Position numbers and translations under genes: made by a program | NCBI GenBank assembly: GCA_025201805.1 | Contig: MU619240.1 | Coordinates: forward strand, 407,166 to 471,165 | Reading direction: 5' to 3' | Length of the DNA: 64,000 bases | Source: Parasitella parasitica | Taxonomy: Eukaryota; Mucoromycota; Mucoromycetes; Mucorales; Mucoraceae | Notes under the pieces: generated by a model | Seen by the model: the letters and a program-made list of their open reading frames with translations, nothing else | What the model was told of the DNA's origin: nothing | Database searches by the model: none | Part shown: piece by piece, positions 34,937-45,762 of the stretch | How positions within the stretch are numbered: the stretch's first letter is position 1 | Layout: the number at the start of each line of letters is the position of its first letter

Positions 34937-37900
34937 ATGACAATTAGAAAGATTAGGAGCGATTCTGAAAGCGATGATGAGAAGGATGTTCCATCTGCCA
35001 AACACATCAAACTTTCCAACGACGATGTTCATATGAATGAAGAAGAGGAACAACGGGTCGAGGCATCTTCTTCCGAGCCTGTTCCAGAAATGCGCAATTT
35101 GGAGCTGAAGCCTTTGGCAGTTGATACTGATGGGTAATGATCTTTTTTAGGGTCCAAAAAATTATTTGTCTAATATCTAATTTTGTACAGATTTGTTGAG
35201 GGTTCCATAGTTAAAATCACCTTAACAAATTTTGTTACATATAATTACTGTGAGATATCCCCAGGACCTCATATGAATATGATTATCGGTCCTAACGGTA
35301 CCGGTAAATCAACCATTGTCTGTGCCATTGCTTTAGGATTAGGTGGTACTCCTGCTTTACTAGGAAGAGCTAAGGATATTAACGAGTTTGTCAAGACTGG
35401 TGAAGATGAAGCAACCATTATAATTGAGCTTAAGAAGGTGGGGACTCGCAATGTCATCGTTCAACGTTCTTTCAGAAAGTCCAACAAAACCAATAGCTGG
35501 AGAATCAATGGTCTGTATAGAGATAAATCGGCTTCGAAAATACATCTTGTCTCATAAAAAACTTTAGGTAAAAATTGTCCTTATAAAGACGTTCAGAGTG
35601 TTATAAATGGCTTCAACATTCAGGTTGATAACTTATGGTAAAATGACACAAGGATTTATGATGACATGTAATATTAATATACAATTTTATTCTAGTCAAT
35701 TTTTACCTCAAGATCGAGTAGCTGAATTTGCAGAAGTAAAGTGTTACAAATACAACTTGAAATACAAACTTTCTTATAAGCTTCGTTAGTTGACCCCTCC
35801 TTTGCTATTGCAAAGAACACAAGCTGCAGCTGGTAAAGCTGAATTACATGAAATGCAGCAAAAATTAGTCCAAATCCGTGAAAACGAAAAGAGCTTAATG
35901 AAAACTCATGAATCAGATCTTTTACACTTGCAAACTTTGAAAAACAAAAATCAGGAACTGGAAAGAGATGTTTTCAGAATGCAACAAAGAGAGAAAATTA
36001 TCAACAATATCAAGCTTTTAAAGGCCCAAATTCCGCTTGTTAATTACACAGAATCAAAGGCTAGATATGATCGCGCTGAAATTGATTATCAAAGTGAAAA
36101 AGACAAGTACCAAAAAGCTAAAGATGAAGTTGCTCCTATCAAAGCTTTAATTGAGTAAGGTCCCTCAATAACCAATTCGTTAATATGAAGCATTAATTTT
36201 TTACCCTAATAAGCCGAGTTGCAGGTGAAAATCAAAGAGCGAAAAGAAATTTGGATCAAGCAGAAACGAGTTACAAAGCAACTATAGCAGATGTCAGAAA
36301 AGCTATTGAGAAAATCAAGACAATGGTAAACAAAGCAAAGATTGTAGATGTACAGCATACTTAATTGATTTGTAGAGAGTCGAAATAAATACCCATAAAC
36401 GCACAATTAACGACAAGAAAAGGAAATTACCTGAGAGAGAAGCAGAAATCGAAAAAGCTGTAAGAAGGATCCAGCAAATCGAAGAACAAGTGGCTACTCC
36501 ACCTAGTTCTGACACTTCTCAGTTCGAAAGTGCCATTGTAAGTTTTCTTATTGAGTAATGGCTGAGTACTAAGCACTAATCGTTTTCAATGTATAGAATG
36601 AAATCAACCAAGAAATAAACAACTTGCAGGCAGAGAAAGTTGAAATTAAGGACAAGTGTGATGAAGAGGACAGAAAAAAATATCAAATAAATGAACGTTT
36701 GAAATCAGGACATGCACAGTAAGTCAAGGTCCCATTATACTATAATTAGTAGTTAAAAGCATTTCTTTTTCATAGAATGAAGCAGCTTGAAAATGTCAAA
36801 GAGCAACGTATGAGACTCTTGACGGGCCAGTACCCAGATGTTGCTCGAGCATACGAATGGTTAAAGGAGAATAGACATAGATTTTCAGGCCAAGTCTATG
36901 ACCCTGTTGTTCTTCTACTCAATCTGAAGGATTCACGATATGCGGCACAGGTAGAACAGGCTTTGGGTGGCTTCAGAAGTTCACATCTTAGAGTAAGTAT
37001 CTTTATTTCAAACATCAAAAATCAATCGTCTAATTACCATATTAGCAATTTATATGTGAAAAAAGAGAAGATTATCAATTGATGACAAGAATTTGCATTG
37101 ACCAGCACAAAATGAAAATCAATGTCTCATGGCCTGATCTTGACCCTGCTGTAGACTACAGAAGAAAGCCTGCGCCTACAGAAGAAATTAAAGCAAAACT
37201 TGGCATGGAGTATTATGTTGTTGATCTCCTTGATGGACCCAAATACGTCATTGATACATTGTGTCAAGATGCTAATATCAATTTGATCCCAGTTACTATC
37301 AATCCCATCAATGAACAGGCCGTCGTTTCTGCTAATCTATTCCAAAAATTTGTTGCTGGTGACACATTCTACAATACAAAAACAAGTATTTATGGCAGAA
37401 GATCTAAACAAACACAAACCAGCATTATCCAACCTGCTAGGTTTCTTGATAATACGATTGATACCGATGCCCAAGCCAACTTGAAGGAAGAAATGCGATC
37501 TCTTCAAGCGAGCATTCAACAAGCTGACATTATTCTTAAGGAGTTGGGCCGTGAACACGATAAGATTAAAGCGAAATTAGAAGAAAAAAAACACCTAAAA
37601 GAAGACCAGCAATCACAAAAGAGAGATGTACAAAAAAGATTTCAACAATATCAGCAAATACTGCGAAAATTGACTCAATATAAAGCAGAGCTGGTTGATA
37701 TAAGAAAGCGACCCGAAGAACAGAAAGCAGAAATTGCTCGAATGGAAAAAGACGTTTGGCGAATGGCCGACGAAGAAGACATTCTATTGATGACTTATAC
37801 AAAACTTTTAGAGAAGGCTATAGACGAGTTTGAACAACGCAATAAGGCTGCCATGCTTTACCATTTTATGGGGGTCAAGAGCAAAACTATTGAATCGTTT

Positions 37901-38899
37901 GCAAATACTCAAACCGAAAACTTGAACAATGCTCGCACTGCTATGAACAACGCTAAAAACCAATATTTGACCGCTAAAAAAGAAACCAAAGAATACATGG
38001 AAACGTCTAAAACTGCTGGAAATGATCTGCCTGATGAGTTGAGAGAAGAATTCAATGAAGTTGTTCTCAAATGGAAGCAAGAAGAAGGCTTGAAGGTAAC
38101 ACTTACTGAATTGAACAACAAAATTGCCGAGGATGAGGGAAAAGTTTCTGCTATTCGCTACGCTAATGCTGATGCCATGAGTCATTACCAAGAACGAAAG
38201 CAAGCTGTAAGAGTTGGTTGGTATCTATTTTCTGTTTGATATTAAACAATTCTGTAGATCGAAACATTAGAAGCCAAGGCTAATCAAACTGGAGACATTT
38301 TAAATAAGTATCGTATTCAAATTCAAAAAATCAAGAGCCAATGGGCACCATTGATTAAGGAATTAGTTTCAAGAATTGACGAGAAGTTTTCTGCAGCATT
38401 CCAACGCATCAACTGTGCTGGAGCAATTCAACTCGAGGAATCAGAGGATTTCGACAAGTGGGGTATCAACATTCTCGTTAAATTCAGAGATTCAGAGAAA
38501 CTCCAGCTCTTGACTGGACAAAGACAATCTGGCGGCGAAAGATCCGTATCGACTATTCTTTACTTGATGTCACTTCAGGATTTGGCTGCTTCTCCTTTCC
38601 GTGTTGTAGACGAGATCAATCAGGGTATGGATCCTCGTAATGAGCGTATGATTCATGAACAGATCGTGCAAAGTGCAACTCGTGCTGGCACCTCACAGTA
38701 AGTGTGCACATTAAAAAATAGAGCACATTTGACTGATACTCCCATTAGATACTTCTTGATCACTCCAAAGTTGTTGCCTGATCTCTACTACAATCAAAGA
38801 ATGCGTGTACTTTGTATTTATAATATTGAGTGGTTGCCTGAAAAGATCCAGCCATTACAATCCTATTTAGATCATGCTAAAGCTACTGGAATTGTGTAA
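34937..38899 (+). CDS. SMC5: SMC5, Smc5/6 complex ATPase
   Basis: A multi-exon plus-strand gene of about 1,070 residues. First exons: 34937-35133, 35191-35510, 35568-35637, 35696-35735, 35790 onward; last exon 38749-38899. SMC5 pairs with SMC6 in the complex that handles recombination intermediates and stalled replication forks. The N-terminal head has Walker A GPNGTGKST after FVTYNYCEISPGPHMNMI, then VDNLCQFLPQDRVAEFAE, the SMC5-specific segment. Long coiled coils follow, with the hinge around 36800-37400 (GQVYDPVVLLLNLKDSRYAA). The C-terminal head has the signature SGGERSVSTILYLMSLQ and Walker B FRVVDEINQGMDPRNE, then YFLITPKLLPDLYY. The acidic N-terminal tail is longer than the minimal fold. 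The start is an ATG; a TTG-initiated extension upstream is not needed. Confidence 0.95.
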
Positions 38900-40124
38900 C
38901 TCGAATTGTATACCCCATCTCTAAATTTGAGCAATATAATAAATATTCAAGAGACTCAAAATTACTGAATTAAAGTAATGACAAATAATGTATCCAGCTC
39001 TGTTAAATTACTGCTTGCTAGAATATTTATGTTCGTATGTGAATATAAATGCATACACACAAGACCATTGCGATGCTCAGCAAGAGTACGAAATTTGAAG
39101 AATTTCACCAGTATTTGGGTCATCTAATCTTTTTAAAATCAAAGAACAAGAAAATAACGTTTACAATCTGAACTGAATATACAAAGTCTCATTGGTGTAG
39201 ATATCGTGGTTGCAATACCTTGAAAAAGTTAAAATGTATTGTTGCTTACTTTAGCAAGCATCTTGGATTATCATATGAATAAAAAACAAAAAACTTTTTG
39301 TATCTGCATCTCAACTTCTCTAATTTCTGCCGATGTATCCATTAAATTCGGACATGTGTAAAACTACGTTCATCACAAAATATATTTTACATGCAATACA
39401 ACTATTGTTTGACGATTTTTAGAAATTAATTTCACTTGTACTGGCCGACAGCCCTGACTTAGCAGTTGGCTTTGCAGGCAATCCTGACTGCATCATATCA
39501 ATGTCCCGGCACCAGACAGATGGCAGCATGAACATACTAGCTTAAGGTGAGGAAAAGAGAAAGTCAACGTAGGGAAACTATTATTTAGTCAATTGGAATC
39601 TTAAACGGCTTGAAAAACACGATTGATGAAAAAAAATTATCAATTTGATGTATGAACCATGGCAAGTTAATGTCCATGATATTTCTGGGTACTTGCCACT
39701 GCCCCTTATCCTGGTTCACAGTTGCCAAGTTTTTCCTTTCAGATAAGCACTAAAATTCAATAGTTTATTCACTTTATGTGAGCGCTACAAAATTAAACAA
39801 CTTGTGAGCCATACAAATGTATAGTTATGAAATGGCCAGTAGCGTTTGTCTGTATAATACGCCAATAATCAATCTAACATCATGTACACTAATTCATTCG
39901 AATAAAAAATTACGTTACTACTCCTGATTCCTTTTGTCGAATCTATGTTGGCTCGTACATAAATGAAAAATTGTTATTAGTGTACAGCGTTTTTAATCAA
40001 GAATAATAAAGAAAAGGGAGTGTATGTGAGTAAACGAGTTAGGGATAGAGTGGAAGAAAAAAATTATAGTTTAAAAATTGGAGTTAAGATGTACATGTAT
40101 ATAATTTTTTTTTTTTTTGTCTAT
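38900..40124. other. Intergenic region between convergent genes
   Basis: About 1.2 kb between the SMC5 stop and the stop of the minus-strand LRR gene. AT-rich, probably 3' UTRs and spacer. I see no gene, tRNA or clear repeat. Confidence 0.4.
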
Positions 40125-41779
40125 TCAACACAATCGATGGTTTTTGAGAAAGAGTGAAGAATTGTTTCGAACTTTGAATCGCCATCGTTTCAAGGCAGAT
40201 GAGGGAGTAGCGGAAGATGCTGCTGTAGTATCCAATATGGTGGGGGGCTCCTCCTCATTGATTTGCAACTGAGTTGTTGTTGTCAACACCATGGTAGGTG
40301 GATTTGCAGGAGCGGTGATTGATGGTGATCTTTTTCTATTATTAAAACACGATCTACGTGTTGCTGATGTTGACGGTGTTGCTACTACTGCCGGTGCCGC
40401 TATGGAGGCTGACGATGATCTCTTGGCTACCGTGTTATGAAGAATAGGCAACCCTGGTTTTGATTTTGCAAATGACGTTGTTGCTACCGTTTCTGAGCCT
40501 TTCTTTGTTGAGAATGACGGTGTTTGAGATACAGAGAACATGGCATAAACTCTGTCAGATTCGTCTGACCAGTGAGCCGAACATAACCGGTATTCTAAAG
40601 GGACCCATACATCGTTGCGCTCCACCCAGCGACCTCTTGTTACAAACGACTCAAAATAGGGCCCATGGCAATGACTGCAGGAGTTGAATGTAGATAGATA
40701 TTGATATAATGGATCGGTGATGATTGACTTTAACGATTCAAAAGCCATTGGTTTGCTATTGCTCTGCTTCTTCTTCTTTTTCATAATTGCTGACATAATA
40801 TGCTGTTCATTTTTGACTATATATCTTGCACATGTCTCTAGCAAACTTGGAGGATTGTGAGTCAACTCATAGGGATGGTCAAGTGAATTGGTGAATGAGC
40901 AGCCGTCCAACCGAAGTCGGCGTAGAAACGGCAGTTGTGTAATTTCGGCGGGCAAGACAGTGACGGGATTATAAGAGAGGTCAAGCAATGTTAGGCTGAT
41001 GAGATTCTCGACCGAAACAGTTACCTGCTCCAACTGATTGTGTCCAAGCTGTAAGGTTTGCAATCCATGCAAATGGCTGATGAATGGAGTGATATTTTTC
41101 AGCTGATTGTGAGATAGGTTTAAATCAACCAAGTGAACAAGATGGCAAATGGTGTCAGGTATAAAGGTGATCTGGTTATGTGACACAGATAGATTTTCAA
41201 GTTGCTGTAGATGACCAATGGCTTCAGGTAGCTCTTTCAGCTGATTATGTGATCTAAGTGCATTAATGTTACTCCTTAAAATTTGCCACTCAATTTATTA
41301 AATGTGCCTTACAAGTCCAGCCTTCGAATCATTGACAATAAACCAATGTTGGGAGTAATGAACCCAAAGCCTCTTTTTGAAAGGTCGACTTCTTGCAAAT
41401 TTTGCGACGTAGACGAGATGTCTTTAAGCGTCAGAGTGTCTCCAACTAGCAGGTCCTCCATCTCGGCTTCATCTGTTGGCTTTGGCTGCTTCTCTGGGTA
41501 ATATGTCTGGTCCACGTACATCAGGTCTTTCCAGAGTTGGCTATCTTTGCCGCTCAACAGAAACCCTGAATCTGTTCTTCCTTGTTTTCTTACTGAACCA
41601 ACTGAGGTGCTTGATTCAGAGGACGCAAGGCCATACAAGAATGGTTTAAACAATACCTTGTCTTCTTGCTTGGTGTCATCTGCTTCTTTCAAGTAAATAG
41701 ATGAAGCAGAGGTAGTTGTATATCCAAATACGGTAGAACCAAAGTTTTTGTTGTTGCGGTGGCTGACAGTTTGGCCCAT
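40125..41779 (-). CDS. Leucine-rich-repeat protein with N-myristoylation motif
   Basis: Two exons (41313-41779 and 40125-41253) give 531 residues. The N-terminus MGQTVSHR fits the myristoylation consensus (Gly2, Ser6). After about 120 disordered residues come six to seven leucine-rich repeats of the short type (LSVSHNQITFIPDTICHLVH, LNLSHNQLKNITPFISHLHG, LQLGHNQLEQVTVSVENL, LDLSYNPVTVLPAEITQL), up to about residue 280. Next is a compact region with a CSHCHGPYFESFVTRGRW segment and a CSAHW motif that could bind metal. The tail is Ser/Thr/Ala-rich. Such LRR architectures often act as membrane-anchored scaffolds, for instance for phosphatases or small GTPases, but I cannot assign a pathway. The short repeats and CxxC...H part recall yeast Sog2-type or SHOC2-type proteins only loosely. 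Confidence 0.8.
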
Positions 41780-41939
41780 GGTGTACTCCAGAGAAAGAAA
41801 TAGAGAAAGAAAGAGAAAAATATAATAGTATATATATTTTATATACACATACAGAATACGAGTAAAAAGAGAAAAGAAAAAAAAAGGAGGCCAATTTGTC
41901 CATCATTTACACAATATAAATTTATTACACCAAGGGGCT

Positions 41940-42762
41940 TTATACAGCTGGGTGAACAACCACATTAATCTCGGCAGTTTGTTGACCAATTTGAACAAAC
42001 ACTTGGTGTTTGCCTAAAGATTTGATACGACCACCCTCGGACTTGACGACAATGGTTGATTTATCTACATCCAAGCCATATTCTTCCTTTAGTTTACTCG
42101 TCAAATCGTCAGCCGTTACTGATCCGAATGTGTGATCACTGTTCGGCACAACTGCTCTGTTAAATTCAAGTTGAGGGACCCCTTCTAAATGGCCCAATAA
42201 TTCCTTCTTTTTCAGCTCGACTTGTGCAAGATGCTGGATCCAATATATATTAGTCAAGCATTCAAACTGACAAGTCTCCCTCCTACCTCTAAATTGGCTG
42301 CACTCTGTGTTTGTTCATCGGCAACAGCAGCAGCATCCTCATCATCGGCCTGATCTTGCTGTTCTTTAGCGATATAAGTTGCTTTGCCAGAGGGATATAG
42401 TATATTTCGCATTAGTCCCGCTATTGCACCATCATGTACATATCGTATTAATTTCATTTAGATCAAGACCGTATTTAACTTGAAAAACTTACGTCTAACG
42501 CTAACAATTTCATCTATTAAGGCAAAATATAAGTAAATTTCAACTTGATGTTTATTCAATTGCGCACTTTATTTTACCTTGGAGTCCAACACCTTCGACA
42601 AATTGATTCAATTTTACCCGGATACTAGTCTTTTTATGAGCTTGTCTCTATTCGTTCGTGAGACATACATCCTTCCACAAATCTTATATTGCTGAAACAT
42701 ACCTTGGTAATTTGAATGCTGCACAAGAGCGCTCTGGAAGAAGAACGTAAAACAAATGACAT
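41940..42762 (-). CDS. MRPL50: Mitochondrial large-subunit ribosomal protein bL9m
   Basis: Five exons (42703-42762, 42578-42647, 42493-42513, 42287-42420, 41940-42233) join in frame into 192 residues. Exon 1 encodes a basic Ser/Arg-rich mitochondrial leader MSFVLRSSSRALLCSIQITK. The N-terminal bL9 fold follows: TSIRVKLNQFVEGVGLQ, DEIVSVRPGLMRNILYPSGK and ATYIAK, equivalent to the bacterial segment that binds 23S rRNA. An acidic Asp/Ala/Gln-rich connector replaces the long bacterial helix. The C-terminal domain reads GSVTADDLTSKLKEEYGLDV and KSEGGRIKSLGKHQVFVQIG, typical of bL9. The third exon is only 21 bases. It is transcribed divergently from IMP2 with 162 bp between start codons. Confidence 0.88.
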
Positions 42763-42924
42763 TTCTATATAATTGTTTTGTTAAGCAAAAGATGGAAAGT
42801 ACAAATGTCAAGAGGATGATTGACTTAGAGGAGTTTCAACAGAGCAAAGCAACTGGGGTGGTCCTGTTCTTTGCTGCAGCAAGTAGTGGCTTGTAAAAGC
42901 TCCTTCATCTTTCCCTTTGCACTA
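42763..42924. promoter_or_regulatory. Shared divergent promoter of bL9m and IMP2
   Basis: Only 162 bp separate the two divergent start codons, so the core promoters must overlap. Both products serve mitochondria, which makes co-regulation plausible. I see no strong TATA box; a specific factor site cannot be named. Confidence 0.6.
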
Positions 42925-43586
42925 ATGATATTTCAAAAATTAAAAAGTAATCCATACACTGCTTCTGTGATTACAGCCCTAACGTGGGTTCCTGTTGCTA
43001 TTTTCTTTGTGGACCACGGATATAGCTATGCAACCGTCAGTGGGAGATCGATGCAGGTAAATTTCATCGGGATTATTCAACAAAACACATTGACAATATA
43101 AATGTATAAAAAAGCCAACATTTAATCCTGATTCCAACATGATGAGAAAAGACATCGTGCTCTTGGATAAATGGTCAACAACAAGCCATAATTTTGAGAG
43201 AGGACAGGTTGTTACACTCAAGTAAAAACGTATACCGACATGAGACTCTCTATCCATGTCTAATCTTGCCAACGAATAGATCTCCAATTGAACCGAAATG
43301 TATAATTACAAAAAGAATACTGGCGCTACCTGGTGATACGATCGTTCCTCTGAGAAAAAAAGATGATATCGTGTCAGTGCCTGAAGGGCATGTATGGATA
43401 GAAGGCGACGAAGCATTCCACTCGAGAGACAGTAACTCATTCGGCACAGTGCCAATTGGTCTTATCAATGCTAAAGTTACTTATATTTTATGGCCTCCAT
43501 CGAGATTTGGCCCTGTAGCAAAGAAACCTGTAGACAAGGATCGAGTCAAAACTAATATGTTTAGCCCAAATATGACGCAAAATTGA
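42925..43586 (+). CDS. IMP2: Mitochondrial inner membrane protease subunit 2
   Basis: Three exons (42925-43056, 43115-43221, 43280-43586) give 181 residues, close to yeast Imp2 (177). Imp2 is a signal-peptidase-I family serine protease that faces the intermembrane space and removes sorting signals from proteins such as cytochrome c1. A single membrane segment lies at about 13-30. The nucleophile is Ser42 in SGRSMQPTFNP, with the first exon ending just after MQ, and the general-base Lys91 lies in ITKRILALPGD; both match the family's Ser/Lys dyad. VPEGHVWIEGDEAFHSRDSN and FGTVPIGLINAKVTYILWPP complete the conserved boxes. It shares a short divergent promoter with the bL9m gene. Confidence 0.93.
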
Positions 43587-43758
43587 AGGCACACAAAACT
43601 GCATAAATATCGTGTATTATTGGTGTTGATATAACCACATTCAAATATAAGCTTTCTGTTGATTTACATCAATTATAAAACCAGGGCAATTTATTCTTTT
43701 TTTCGTTTTTCACTATAACATTTACTTCTTGTACTCTCTTTTTTTTTCCCTGATAAAA

Positions 43759-45590
43759 ATGTTACTACCAGGAGAAACAATCGAACATGTTGCTGCTTTT
43801 CTAGAGAAAAATGACAATCCAACTGTTTATAAGTGTGTAAATCATGGTATCCTGCATTCCTACCACATTTATATCTCATCAGATGCAATTATAGTGTGCA
43901 TAGAAGTCGGAGTATTTGGTGCGACATATCCCTTTCCAGCGTTGAATCTGGGTTTGTAAATGAAGGAACATTGACCGGTAAAAATTGCTGAATACTCTAG
44001 ATCAAGCTTGCCATTTGATAGAATTATCGAGCTTTGATCAAAATCAGTGGGATTGTGGGCTGATATCTCCACCAAAATCATTACAATTGGGTCTGTATCA
44101 ACTTCCAACACTCAATTTTAATATATTTACACAGATCATGGATCAATTTAGCAGCACCTTTGATTGCTCGACACACTTGCATATTTACAGCAATGTAGAC
44201 ATGATACAGAATCGGGTTTCTGCAATTGATTTACTTGTTTTTGCGCCAAATCTTACTCAATTGATTTCCGAGCGAGATGACTTGTATAACAAATATAAGA
44301 CACCTGTCCTATCATTGGAACTTTTAGACAGAATACACCAACACTTGCCTCAGGTTATTGATTTGAAGTCTACCAATCATTTTAATTTTGGATTATCTAA
44401 TTATTATATGAACCAGGTTCAACCTAACGTCCAAGTTGCCACCCCAAACCTAGTTACGACATCTCAAATTCGAAGTAAGAATACAAAATATCAATGGAAG
44501 CAGTATATTTCGCAATTGTACTCCTCTTTAAAATCCTTGACTCTGGATATCGTCCATTCTCCTTTCAATGGCGTGTTTTCGCCTTTTCCTATGCGATTAA
44601 TTAATATTAAGGTCCAGGATTTCCTTCAAGCTATAGCTGAGCAATGTCAAAATTTATGCATTGTATGTATCTGTGGTCAAAGTAAATCTTTATAGCTTTT
44701 CTTAAGATCTATAGCAGCTTTTGAGAGCAGACATTTTTAACAGAGGTAGATGCTCAGCTTTATGGACTTGATTTCTAAGGAGAAGTAGCAATTCAATCAC
44801 TCACACTCAATAAAATCAGGAACGTCAATTTGACTAGAATCCGGCTACCTATTCGACGAAGACAGAACCACTATATGAATTCGTTAGGGACATGGCGAAA
44901 TACTATCCAACCTCTTACGGCTTTTAAAGGATTGGCTCACTTGAAACTGGATGCTGTGAGCATATCTTTTGTGATTACATCAAACCAGGGCGATGGCTTT
45001 GTATTAGACACTATTGTCAGTTTCCTTCCATTGCTGACCCGTCTTAAATTAACTGGATCAACATTACAATTGCCCAAAATAACGATCAATTCAGCAAAAG
45101 AAAGCGCCTAAAGAATTGAAAAAGCCGATTTTGAATACAAATAGTTTTCTCCACTTCAATCATGGACTATCAATCGACCTGCTTCAATAAACTGAAGCGT
45201 TTTATCATGTACGATTGTCAACAAAAAATAGCTCATGATAATCAAAAGATGAAAATCACTGTTGATCTGCATTCACAAGATCTCGATTTACTTGTATTGT
45301 ATCGTATTCACCATTCCTATCAATTAGATGAGAGCCGCTTGATACTGGGAGCATCTTTCTTTGGAATCTGAATGTGTTTGTAAGGCAAGGCCGATACACG
45401 ATCCATGGGAAATCAAGCAGATCACTCAATTTAATGGAACCAAGTTGGAGAAATGGCACAATAACAGAGCAAAACACCAACTGGAGACAAATGGCTGCAA
45501 AATTTAGTCTTTGGGTATATCCATGTTCAATGCTACGAAGCAAATCTTTTTGGATGAAAGCCTTGTTTCCATGGCTTATTAGTTTTTGAT
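43759..45590 (+). pseudogene. Decayed F-box/LRR-like gene
   Basis: The region starts with an ATG at 43759 and an F-box-like opening LLPGETIEHVAAFLEKNDNP, as in the large F-box families of Mucoralean fungi. Coding-like segments follow in changing frames. The longest is an open stretch at 43985-44695, with leucine-rich text such as SLELLDRIHQHLPQVIDL and LYSSLKSLTLDIVHSPF. Another at 44830-45111 has AFKGLAHLKLDAVSISF and FLPLLTRLKLTGSTLQL, and a further remnant is at 45162-45590. Frameshifts and stops separate them, and I could not join them with plausible introns, so I call it a pseudogene. A heavily intron-split real gene is a less likely alternative. Confidence 0.5.
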
Positions 45591-45762
45591 CATAATAAAT
45601 TTTCTAAAATACAGCAGAATCAGACAAGCGTTTAAAAAATTTATTTAAATGATAAAGTAAATGTAACTGTATATACTGCATCAATACATATCATGAATAT
45701 GGAATAATACACATGGCCGACCACAGGTACTTTGATGTGCTTAGATACAATTTGAATTTTAA

